A stretch of 43,644 nt of DNA, from the NCBI GenBank assembly GCA_009694805.1, contig SICM01000015.1, forward strand, positions 1 to 43,644, read 5' to 3'. The translations under genes and the position numbers were made by a program. This stretch comes from Candidatus Latescibacterota bacterium. Its GTDB lineage: Bacteria; Latescibacterota; UBA2968; SICM01. Below the pieces are notes generated by a model that made no database searches, was not told the DNA's origin, and was given only the letters and a program-made list of their open reading frames with translations. Below are positions 6,839 through 15,018 of the stretch, piece by piece (within the stretch, counting starts at the first letter, position 1; every line of letters begins with the position of its first letter).

Positions 6839-9800
6839 TCAATCCTTCAAATACCGGACCTCGTCGAGTTCAAAGCCCCTCGCCTTCGGCAGCGGGAATC
6901 GCTCCACGATGACCCGGTCGCGCCTCACCGACCGCACCGGGAAGCCGGTCACGTGGGGACCCGTCCGGACCACGGCGTAGCTCGTGACCCCCTCCGGCAG
7001 CGTCGCCCACCCTGCGGGCCGCTCCCCATCTGCGACCATCTCCCGCTCCGTCTGCGAAACCACCTTCCCCTTCCAGGTCGCAGGCGCATCCTCAAACCCG
7101 AAGCCCTCACCCCGCCTTCTGCCTTCCTTGTCCTGAGCGGAGCGGCCATTAGGCCGCGAAGTCGAAGGATGCCTTCTGCCTTCTTCTTTTAACGTCCTCG
7201 CCCCCACGCTCATCATCCACCGCCCCCCTGTCCGGCACAGGACGCCGAACTTCCCCTGGAACCGCACCCCCTCCACCTCCGCCTCCCTGCGAAACGCGCT
7301 GAAGATCAGATACTCCCCCCACTTCGAGTCGATGCGCAGGGCCACCGCATCCGGCCCCGCCTGCTTTGGCACGTCCAGACGCACGGCCTCCCGGATCGGC
7401 ATCTGCCCATTCGGCCCGCTCGGCTCGTGGACGACCACGAACGTGCTCTCCAGGTCCTCCCCCTCCCGGACCGCGTCCACATACCGTATCCGACGCCCGA
7501 CCTGCCGCACATCGTACATCGTCTCCTGGCCCGGCCCGTGCGATGCCCGGGCCGCGTCCACCTGGCCCAGCACCCACATCCGGTGGCCCCGCCCCGGCTC
7601 ACGCCAGGTGGCCTGCCAGGCGGCAGGGGGGCGTCTGGCCTCCCGGACATCCAGGAGACCCGCAATCGCCTCGGGCCTGTCCTTCCCGTCCATCGGGCGG
7701 AGCGGCCGCCCGGCGGGCATCCGGACGCCCTCAAAGTCCAGCCTGCCATCTTGGCCCGCATCGCTGGAGGCCAGTTCGCAGAACACCCGGTAGTCGTGCC
7801 GCTTTCCCCCCTTCACCCGGAAGATGTCCACGCAGAACGTCTCCGCCCCCGGCCCCTTGATCAGCGCCACCAGCCGACGATAGTCCCGGCACTGTTCATA
7901 TGCCTTCGAGGATGCCTCCACCACCGAGACCTTCGGCGAAGCCGCCATCATCCGGAACTCGGGACGCCGCTCCCCGCCGGTCCGAAGGAGCTGCTGCTGG
8001 TCGTCCACGACCACCAGGTTGTGACTGAAGGTGGACCGGACCCACGTCTGGATCGGCGATTCCCACAGATAGCCGAGCTCCCCCAGGAGGGCCTGCCCCC
8101 GGTCGGAATAATAGAGCGAAAGGTTGTCATAGTGCCGGTGCCCGCCCGGCGGGTTGAACGCCAGGGACAGCACCGTCCCCTCCGTCCCGACGCCGTGCCG
8201 CAGGATCGCCGTCATCCAGTTGGGGAAACAGACCTCCGGAAGCTCCAGTTCCTGCCGCACGCCTTTTTTCAGCGCCAGTGCCCCGGCGTCCAGGCGCAGC
8301 GCCGCATACTCCGTCGGGTCACACCCCCGGTAGCGGTAGATGGCCGGCAGCCGCTCCGCGTGGTCCTCCGGGAACCGCTTCAGCCCCACCTCCAGAATGG
8401 GGGAACTCCCCGCCTCCACCAGGTCGTGATGCGTCTTCTTCTTCTTGAGCGACGTGTGCGTGGTGTCCGACAGCGGCAGGTAGCGGCTGTCCGGCCGCAT
8501 CTGGTCCACCTCTGCCTTCAGCATCAGTCGGAGCATCGGATCGGTCCGGTAGAGATCCACCTTCCCTTTCCTTTTAAACCCGCTCGGCCACCGGAACCCG
8601 TCCAGCGTCTCCGGGATCTGCAGCAACTGCCTCAGATACATCTCGTTGTAAGAGGGGGCCTCAAGGCAGAAGCCGTCGAACCCGAAGGACCGGTCCCGGA
8701 TGGCCTCGTACCCGCGCAGGGCCGTGTCCGCGAACGCCGGGATGCCCAGACACCGGGCCACCGCCGCCTGGGCGAGGTACACGCGGGGGGCCTTGTTGGA
8801 TACATTTTCCGTCTTCCCCGGCCCGCCTACAAAGACCTCGGACTCGATGACCCACTCCAGGATCAGCCCCTTCTCCACCTTCTCCCGCAGCGCCGGCGTC
8901 CAGAGCGGTCTTCCATCCCCGCCCCGTGCCTCCCGCGTCAGGTCATACGCCAGGCAGATATCCGGCAGGACCCGGACCTCCCCCGTGCTGCACTGCCAGC
9001 GCCCCGCCCCCCAGTAGGTCTGAAGCATCGCGGCCCGGTCCGGCGTATCCTTCTCGTACGCGCTCGTGAACAGGCTCCGCTTCCATTCCAGTGGCAGGGC
9101 CCGGTCGTGCCACGCCGCGTAGAGCGGGTCGCAGTCCGCCACCGCGTCCCAGTAGTCGTGATACAGCCAGCTCGCAAAGCAGTCCGTCAGCCGGTCCAGA
9201 ATCCGCGCGACAGGCCGCGCGTACCGCTCTTCCCCCGTCATCCGATAGACCAGCGCCAGGGTCCGGGCCGCGTCGATCGTGAAGGATACCTTGCGCTCCC
9301 GCACGATCCCGGAGAAACACGCGTGGGTTGGGTGTTTGGCCCACCAGTAGGAATACTTCCCGCTCCGGTCCTCCGGATGCCGCCGCTCCGCGTCATTCAG
9401 GTAGAACGCCAGCGTCTCCCCCCGGCGCGGGCAGGCCAGACGCCCCGCCTCCGGGTACTTCGCGTCGGGATAGACCTGGCCGCATCGCCTGCAGCGGATC
9501 ACGTCCGGATCGCGATGGTCCCAGGCGATGATCGAATATTCGGTCCCCTCCTGGGACTTCACCCCGATGCAGTTCGGGCAGGCGAACGTGAACCCCGTCC
9601 ACGGCGTCTCCTTCGGCAGCATCCGCTCCACATACCCGTCGCCCTGTCCTGCCACGTAATCGGCCAGCGCCCGCTGCCCCTCAAACCACCGCTTCGCCCA
9701 GTCCGCCCGCCGGATGTTCTTTCGCGCCTGCTCGATCTCCCGCTCCCCCAGCAGGACCGGATGCCGCACCCGAACCCTGGACGAAAGCATCTCCTCCTTC

Positions 9801-9937
9801 CGCCGCTCCACACCCTCCCGGAACGCCCGTTCCTCCGCTGAGCTCGACCCCTGGTCCTGCCAGGGCATCCATCCCTCCCCCCGCGTCACCCGCGCCACAT
9901 AATCCGCCTTGCGGTTCAAGGCCTTTCGATTCGCCAT
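6839..9937 (-). CDS. Heparinase II/III-like polysaccharide lyase 1 with zinc-ribbon insert
   Basis: The product is 1032 residues. A helical N-terminal region contains a zinc-ribbon-like insert with C120-P-N-C123, C149-R-R-C152-G and a further cysteine in LACPR. The (alpha/alpha) toroid runs through DYWDAVADCDPLYAAWHDRA and the E-A-P-S-Y430 motif. The heparinase II/III-type beta-sandwich carries H600-R-H602-Y-D604 (GGHRHYDNLSLYY). Y430 and the HxHxD histidines are the candidate catalytic and metal residues by comparison with heparinase II. The enzyme would cleave a uronic-acid polysaccharide by beta-elimination; the substrate is unknown. ATG 9937 is preceded by GGAG at normal spacing. The same frame stays open to 11320, but that upstream part is antisense-type sequence over the TetM-like gene. 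No signal peptide is seen. It is the most divergent of the four paralogues. Confidence 0.87.
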   Translation of the reverse strand: MANRKALNRKADYVARVTRGEGWMPWQDQGSSSAEERAFREGVERRKEEMLSSRVRVRHPVLLGEREIEQARKNIRRADWAKRWFEGQRALADYVAGQGDGYVERMLPKETPWTGFTFACPNCIGVKSQEGTEYSIIAWDHRDPDVIRCRRCGQVYPDAKYPEAGRLACPRRGETLAFYLNDAERRHPEDRSGKYSYWWAKHPTHACFSGIVRERKVSFTIDAARTLALVYRMTGEERYARPVARILDRLTDCFASWLYHDYWDAVADCDPLYAAWHDRALPLEWKRSLFTSAYEKDTPDRAAMLQTYWGAGRWQCSTGEVRVLPDICLAYDLTREARGGDGRPLWTPALREKVEKGLILEWVIESEVFVGGPGKTENVSNKAPRVYLAQAAVARCLGIPAFADTALRGYEAIRDRSFGFDGFCLEAPSYNEMYLRQLLQIPETLDGFRWPSGFKRKGKVDLYRTDPMLRLMLKAEVDQMRPDSRYLPLSDTTHTSLKKKKTHHDLVEAGSSPILEVGLKRFPEDHAERLPAIYRYRGCDPTEYAALRLDAGALALKKGVRQELELPEVCFPNWMTAILRHGVGTEGTVLSLAFNPPGGHRHYDNLSLYYSDRGQALLGELGYLWESPIQTWVRSTFSHNLVVVDDQQQLLRTGGERRPEFRMMAASPKVSVVEASSKAYEQCRDYRRLVALIKGPGAETFCVDIFRVKGGKRHDYRVFCELASSDAGQDGRLDFEGVRMPAGRPLRPMDGKDRPEAIAGLLDVREARRPPAAWQATWREPGRGHRMWVLGQVDAARASHGPGQETMYDVRQVGRRIRYVDAVREGEDLESTFVVVHEPSGPNGQMPIREAVRLDVPKQAGPDAVALRIDSKWGEYLIFSAFRREAEVEGVRFQGKFGVLCRTGGRWMMSVGARTLKEEGRRHPSTSRPNGRSAQDKEGRRRGEGFGFEDAPATWKGKVVSQTEREMVADGERPAGWATLPEGVTSYAVVRTGPHVTGFPVRSVRRDRVIVERFPLPKARGFELDEVRYLKD

Positions 9938-9993
9938 GGGTTCTCCAGTCACAGGTTTTGTACGGTTCCATATCGTTCGGCGCAGGCCCGCCC

Positions 9994-11964
9994 TCACGCC
10001 GTCGCAGAGGCCGTGATCGCCCCGCGCATTTTGAGGATGTATTTCGCCCTGTCCAACGGCGAGATCCCCTTGTACTCGCGTACCGCGCCCAGGTGGTCGG
10101 GACACGCCTCGTATCCTTCGAGCCTCACGGAAAGTTTCGCCTTCCCCCCGGTCAGCGCGCTCAGGCGGATCGGATAGTCCAGGGAGCTCGCCAGCGGGAA
10201 TCTGCCCCCGAGTACGAAACGCCCGTCGGCCGTTTCGGCGGGCTGGAAGCTGCCGCGCATCGCGGTGACGTCGGCCATGACCTTGCCCAGGAACGCTTCG
10301 GACGCCGAAATGCGGAAGGCGAGGATCGGTTCGAGCAGGGTGGTGCCCGTCTCCGTCAGACCCTTCATGGTCGCGATGTTCATGGCCAGCTTGAAATCCC
10401 CCGGGCGGCTGTGCAGGACGTGGTCGGACCCTTCCGTCAGGGTGATCTTCAGGTCCGTCACCTCCCAGCCCTTGATGCCCTGCGTCAGGGCTTCGGGAAT
10501 GGCCGAGGCGATCTCGTTCTGGTACTTCTGCTTGATGTCGTTCGTGCGCACTTCCGAACGATAGGACACCCCGCTGCCCCGCGCCGCCGGCTCCAGCAGG
10601 AACTTCACGATGGCCCAGCACGGCTTCGGCATGGTATAACTGTCGGCGCCGTAGCCGGGCCTTGCGGGCGTCTCCCTGTAGATCACCGTCGGGTCGCTGA
10701 GGACCGCCTCGATGTCGAATCGGCTTTTCAGCGCCTCGGCGAGGATCTCCGTCTGCACCGCGCCCGCAACCCTGACCTGCAGTTCCCGCTCTTCGTGGAA
10801 CCACCGGAAGCCCAGGTGGGGGTCCTCGCTGGAGAGCTGCTGGAGCGCTTCGGCCAGGCGGACGTAATCGCCTTCGTTCTCCGGTCTCACCTGGACAGAC
10901 AGGAGCGGCTCCATCAGCGTGTATTGACCCGGAACCCGTCCCGGATCGCCGAACACGTCGCCGATCCGCACGTCGGGCATTCCGCACAGGAAGCCGATAT
11001 CCCCCGCCTCCAGGACGCCGGTATCCTCGTACCGGGTGAGGGAGCGCCGCTTGATCTGGGAGACCTTCTCCTCGCGGCCAGCCGTCGTGTTCAGGACCGT
11101 ATCCCGGTTCCTCAGGCGGCCCGCGTACAGGCGCACGCCCGCGACGCGCCCCAACTTCCGATCGTGGTCGATCCGGAAGACTAGGCCCGAGACCGGCTGA
11201 TCGCAGTCCGTGTCCGCGTCCGGGAGACACGCGACGATCGCGTCGAGCAGCCCCTCGGTCCCGACGTTGTACTTGGCGGCCCCATGGAGCAGGGGGAAGA
11301 GCTTCCGGCCCCTCACGCACCGCGCCAGGGCGGCGTGGAGCGTCTCCATGCCCGGGTTTCCCGCGTTCAGGTAGCTGTCCAGAAGCGCGTCGTCCTTCCC
11401 GGCGACGGCCTCGATGAACTCCCTGTTCCGGTCGTGGACCAGGCTCGTCACGGCCACGTCCGCCCCGCCCTCGCGCTCGGGACGGTTGAGCGGCAGCACA
11501 TCCCGGGAGAACGCCTTCCGGAGGCTTTCGAGCACGCCGGCCGAATCGGCGCCGGTCCGGTCGATCTTGTTGATGTGGAGGATCACCGGCAGGCCGACCG
11601 CTTCAAGGGCCTCCCAGAGCGCCTCCGTCTGCGCCTGAATGCCCTCCACCGCCGAGAGCATCAGCACCGCCCCGTCCAGAACCCGGAGCGAACGCTCCAC
11701 CTCGGCGGAGAAATCCGCATGCCCCGGGTTGTCGATCAGGTTGATCTGCACGCCCTTCCAGGCGAAGGGCAGGACCGACGCCCGCACCGAGATCCCGCGC
11801 CTCCGCTCGACCTCGAGACCGTCGGACACGGTCGTCCCCCTGTCCACGCTTCCGACCGACCGGATGCTGCCGCTGAGGTACAGCATGGTCTCGGTCAGGG
11901 TCGTCTTCCCGGCGTCTGCGTGGGCCAGGATGCCCAGATTCCTGATCCTGCGGCCTTCCCTCAT
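9994..11964 (-). CDS. TetM/TetO-like translation-factor GTPase (ribosomal protection protein family)
   Basis: The product is 656 residues, close to the roughly 640 of Tet(M). Seen: P-loop AHADAGKT at residues 14-21, switch II DNPGHADF, NKID for guanine recognition, and the TetM-like order of EF-G domains through to a C-terminal RAKYILKMRG segment. The stretches RSLRVLDGAVLMLSAVEGIQ and TGTTLLEPILAF line up with Tet(M), which is closer than EF-G itself. The domain IV tip reads HSRPGDF where Tet(M) has a Y-S-P-V-S-T-P loop, so tetracycline protection is not assured. I chose ATG 11964 because AGAGGAG precedes it; ATGs at 11982 and 11988 lack a ribosome site. It lies 51 bp after lyase 2 and 56 bp before lyase 1, in the same orientation, so it is very likely co-transcribed with them. 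A translation factor inside a lyase operon is unusual. Confidence 0.88.
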   Translation of the reverse strand: MREGRRIRNLGILAHADAGKTTLTETMLYLSGSIRSVGSVDRGTTVSDGLEVERRRGISVRASVLPFAWKGVQINLIDNPGHADFSAEVERSLRVLDGAVLMLSAVEGIQAQTEALWEALEAVGLPVILHINKIDRTGADSAGVLESLRKAFSRDVLPLNRPEREGGADVAVTSLVHDRNREFIEAVAGKDDALLDSYLNAGNPGMETLHAALARCVRGRKLFPLLHGAAKYNVGTEGLLDAIVACLPDADTDCDQPVSGLVFRIDHDRKLGRVAGVRLYAGRLRNRDTVLNTTAGREEKVSQIKRRSLTRYEDTGVLEAGDIGFLCGMPDVRIGDVFGDPGRVPGQYTLMEPLLSVQVRPENEGDYVRLAEALQQLSSEDPHLGFRWFHEERELQVRVAGAVQTEILAEALKSRFDIEAVLSDPTVIYRETPARPGYGADSYTMPKPCWAIVKFLLEPAARGSGVSYRSEVRTNDIKQKYQNEIASAIPEALTQGIKGWEVTDLKITLTEGSDHVLHSRPGDFKLAMNIATMKGLTETGTTLLEPILAFRISASEAFLGKVMADVTAMRGSFQPAETADGRFVLGGRFPLASSLDYPIRLSALTGGKAKLSVRLEGYEACPDHLGAVREYKGISPLDRAKYILKMRGAITASATA

Positions 11965-12015
11965 CTCTCCTCTCAAGGACATTGGCATCCGAGCGTTGCG
12001 AGGCCGGGTGAGGGC

Positions 12016-14898
12016 CTACCGCTCGACCCAGCTCGAGTTCAGAAGCGTGACCTCCGCGCACTCGAAGGGTGGGTAGTCCCGGACCGTGAGGGTGTCGGCG
12101 GTCCGCGATTCGACCTCGAACCCCGTCACCGGGTAGGGCGTCCGCGTATCCTCGCAGTGGCGTGCGGGGCCCTGGGCCAAAAGGTGCGTGCCCGGTGCGG
12201 CCAGCCCTTTGGGCACGGGCGCGGCAAGGTGGATCGTCCGGTCGGACACGGACCGGACCGGGAGCGGGGTCGTCGCCTCGGGCAGGCGGATCTCCAGATC
12301 CCCGCACCCCAGCGACGTGCCGCCCAGCAGGTACCCCCGCACCGCGCGGCCCTGTCCGTCCAGCGACACGAACGCGAAGGCGCCGGCCGCGGTGACCGGC
12401 CCGTACTGCCGGCTGACCGTGTCGGGCGTCGAGATGACGATGTCGATCCGGCCCTCGAACTGGACCTCCACGGCTACAACGCCGGTGGCCGGATCGTTCA
12501 CCAGCAGTCGCGCGGAGCGCACCGGGGAGGCGGAATCTTTGTAGGGCACGATCACGGACGCGTACTGGGTGGTCAGGTCACCCCCGGACGACGATGCCGC
12601 GTGCTCGGCCAGGATCTGCTGGATCGGAGACTTCGCGAACTCCTCCAGCGACGCGGACCGCCACGCCGGGGCATCCACGATCACAACCCGGTCCACCGTG
12701 TCCCGGCCGTTCAGCAGCATCAGGTCCAGGTTCACGTCCCCGGCCTGCCAGGTGAACGTGGCCGGCGTCTCCGGGATCACGGCCCGGGGGTTGTCCACCC
12801 ACTTGCTCCACGACTCGGGCAGTTGCGCGGGCTGCGGCGTCGGCTGGTCCGGCGCAACGCGCCGCAGGGATCCCAGGCATTGAAAGCTGTACTGGTGGGT
12901 CTTCCCCCCCTTCACGCGGAACACGTCCACGGTGTAGTTCCCCCCGTCGGGCGCGGGGATGAGGGCGCAGGTGCGGCGGTAGGTCTCGCACTGGGGGTAC
13001 ACGGCCGTGCCGCGGGCCTGTACCACCTCGATCCCCGGCGCGACGCCGAACAGCTCCAGGTCCGACCCGCAGCCTTCCGCCGCCTGCTGCTCCGCGTCGA
13101 CCACCACCAGATTGTGCGAGAGCGTGTTGTTCACCCACATCTGCCCGGGCCGTCCGTCCGGCGTCAGCTGTGAACTGCCGGAAAAATAGCCCCTGTCGGA
13201 AGCCAGTTCCTGCCCGAAGGCATAGGTGCTGATGCTCAGCACGTCCCGGTGCCGGTGCGAGGTCTGAGACCGACCCGGTGAGGGTTTTTTGCCTGTGTGG
13301 AGGGTGCGGCGGTTCTCGTTCCCGTCGAAGTAGAGGGCCGTGTCGTTCGAGCCGCGCCCGCCGCGCAGCACGCCCACGTGCCATCCCGGCCACCATTCGG
13401 ACCTGAGCGGCAGGCTCACGAGCCCTTCGGCCTTCAGGTCCGCCGGCCGGAACCACAGGGCATATTCGCTCCCCTTTTCCGCCAGGCCCGCGCCCTGGAT
13501 CGCCTCCAGCATACCCGCATACGGACCGCCCAGCCGGGCGGCCAGAACCTCCACGAACGAGGCGTCCGCCCCCGTGTCATAGTGCGTGTCCCCGATCACG
13601 GGCAGCCGGTTCCCCGGGGCCAGCATCCGGACCATGGACAGCATCGCCCGGTTGAAGTGCCCGGATGCGAATGGGTTCAGGTTCTCGATCCGCGGACCTT
13701 CCTTCGGGGTGTATCCGGGGGGATCACTGTACCCCAGCAGCAGGTCCGGCATCTCGCGCGCGGTGGAGAAATTCGTGATCGCATACGCCGGCGTCTCCGT
13801 GTAGAACCCGTCGAAGTGGTAGCGCTGGTCCATCATCCGGTTGAAACCGTCCAGCGCCCGCCGAACCCGGTCAGGCTGACTCAGCAGCAGGCCGACCGCC
13901 GCGGACAGGGAGAAGGTGACCACGCCGAGGTTCGTGAGGTTGTCCCAGTGCTCCAGGTCTGCACATCCGGCGACGAGCAGGTTGTCCACGATCCGGCGGC
14001 CCGTCCCGTCACCCACCACCGGCCGACCGTCCGGAAACCGCGCCTCGCGGATCAGGTCATAGGCCACCGTCATGTCGATCAGCATGCCGGCGCCGCTCCC
14101 CTTGCCGTGGGTGTCCAGCCGACCCGCGCCCCAGAACCCGTTGAACAGGGTCGCGTGGTCCTCGTGTTGATTCAACCCGTACGCGTGTCGGATCACCTCC
14201 TTCGGCATCCGTCCCCCGCCGCCGTGCCGGCCCATGTTCTCGGCCACCTCGGCGGGCGGCCAGTCCGCGTAGCTGCCGTCATAGGAATGGTACAGGTAGC
14301 CGGGAAAGACCCGCGCGAACCGGTCCAGGATCCACGCGGCCCGTTCCGCGCACGCCGCGTCTCCGTACAGGGCGTACAGCTTGGCCATCCGGATGACCTG
14401 TCCCGCGGCCCATCTCACCTTGCGGTCCCGGATCATGCCCGAGAAGCTCGTCATCTCGGGCAGGTCGCCGAGCCATCGGAGGGCGTACCGCGCGCGGTCC
14501 TCCGGATGGGCCCGTTCTTCAGGGGTCTCGTAGTAGGTGAAAGTCTGCCCCATGCGGGGGCACTCCAGCGCGCCGGTCTCGGGGTACCGGTCGTTCGGGT
14601 ACACGGCGCCGCACGCCCGGCACGTGATCCGGTCGGGGTCGGTGACCTGCCAGTCGAAGGGCGAGGTGCCCATCAGGGACTGTTTGCCCACGCAATGGGG
14701 ACAGCTCTGGCCGTAGTGCGTCCCGGGCGTCAGGGCTGGAATCAGCCCGTCGAAGAACGCCCGGTCCTTCCCCAGGGCGTACGCCGCATCCCGCTTCCAG
14801 CCCGCCACGAGGTCGCGCGCCCATCCGTAGCGTTCGGCGTTCCGGCGGGCGTTCTCCACATCGCGGGGTTTGTAGAGCGTCTGCATGCCGTTTCCCAT
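12016..14898 (-). CDS. Heparinase II/III-like polysaccharide lyase 2 with zinc-ribbon insert
   Basis: The product is 960 residues. It opens with TLYKPRDVENARRNAERYGW, shared with lyase 3 (19072-21978), and ends with a shared motif (RDYPPFECAEVTLLNSSW). The zinc-ribbon insert has C66-P-H-C69 and C93-R-A-C96-G followed by YPNDRYPETG. Candidate catalytic Y372 sits in E-T-P-A-Y, and H548-R-H550-R-D552 forms the HxHxD motif of the heparinase II/III domain. The long C-terminal beta-sandwich region of about 350 residues is also shared with lyase 3. Start ATG 14898 has AGGAGG six bases upstream, while the same frame extends to 14985 without support. No signal peptide is seen. The paralogues probably arose by duplication and differ in substrate or cleavage site. 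Confidence 0.88.
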   Translation of the reverse strand: MGNGMQTLYKPRDVENARRNAERYGWARDLVAGWKRDAAYALGKDRAFFDGLIPALTPGTHYGQSCPHCVGKQSLMGTSPFDWQVTDPDRITCRACGAVYPNDRYPETGALECPRMGQTFTYYETPEERAHPEDRARYALRWLGDLPEMTSFSGMIRDRKVRWAAGQVIRMAKLYALYGDAACAERAAWILDRFARVFPGYLYHSYDGSYADWPPAEVAENMGRHGGGGRMPKEVIRHAYGLNQHEDHATLFNGFWGAGRLDTHGKGSGAGMLIDMTVAYDLIREARFPDGRPVVGDGTGRRIVDNLLVAGCADLEHWDNLTNLGVVTFSLSAAVGLLLSQPDRVRRALDGFNRMMDQRYHFDGFYTETPAYAITNFSTAREMPDLLLGYSDPPGYTPKEGPRIENLNPFASGHFNRAMLSMVRMLAPGNRLPVIGDTHYDTGADASFVEVLAARLGGPYAGMLEAIQGAGLAEKGSEYALWFRPADLKAEGLVSLPLRSEWWPGWHVGVLRGGRGSNDTALYFDGNENRRTLHTGKKPSPGRSQTSHRHRDVLSISTYAFGQELASDRGYFSGSSQLTPDGRPGQMWVNNTLSHNLVVVDAEQQAAEGCGSDLELFGVAPGIEVVQARGTAVYPQCETYRRTCALIPAPDGGNYTVDVFRVKGGKTHQYSFQCLGSLRRVAPDQPTPQPAQLPESWSKWVDNPRAVIPETPATFTWQAGDVNLDLMLLNGRDTVDRVVIVDAPAWRSASLEEFAKSPIQQILAEHAASSSGGDLTTQYASVIVPYKDSASPVRSARLLVNDPATGVVAVEVQFEGRIDIVISTPDTVSRQYGPVTAAGAFAFVSLDGQGRAVRGYLLGGTSLGCGDLEIRLPEATTPLPVRSVSDRTIHLAAPVPKGLAAPGTHLLAQGPARHCEDTRTPYPVTGFEVESRTADTLTVRDYPPFECAEVTLLNSSWVER

Positions 14899-15018
14899 GG
14901 CGTTCCTCCTCTTCACCCGTTTTCCGGGCAAGGGCCTCGATGCCCGCCCGGATGCTTCGAAACATCTGTCGCTCAGAGGGCGCAAGCCGTTCCTCCCTCC
15001 GCACTGGCCGCCTGGACC

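Noticed and set aside
7427-9841. An 804-codon open frame on the + strand
   Set aside because: It is a shadow of lyase 1 with the same biased composition and no domain.
9938-11320. Upstream extension of the lyase 1 frame
   Set aside because: This part overlaps the TetM-like gene in another frame and has no lyase sequence; ATG 9937 has a ribosome site.
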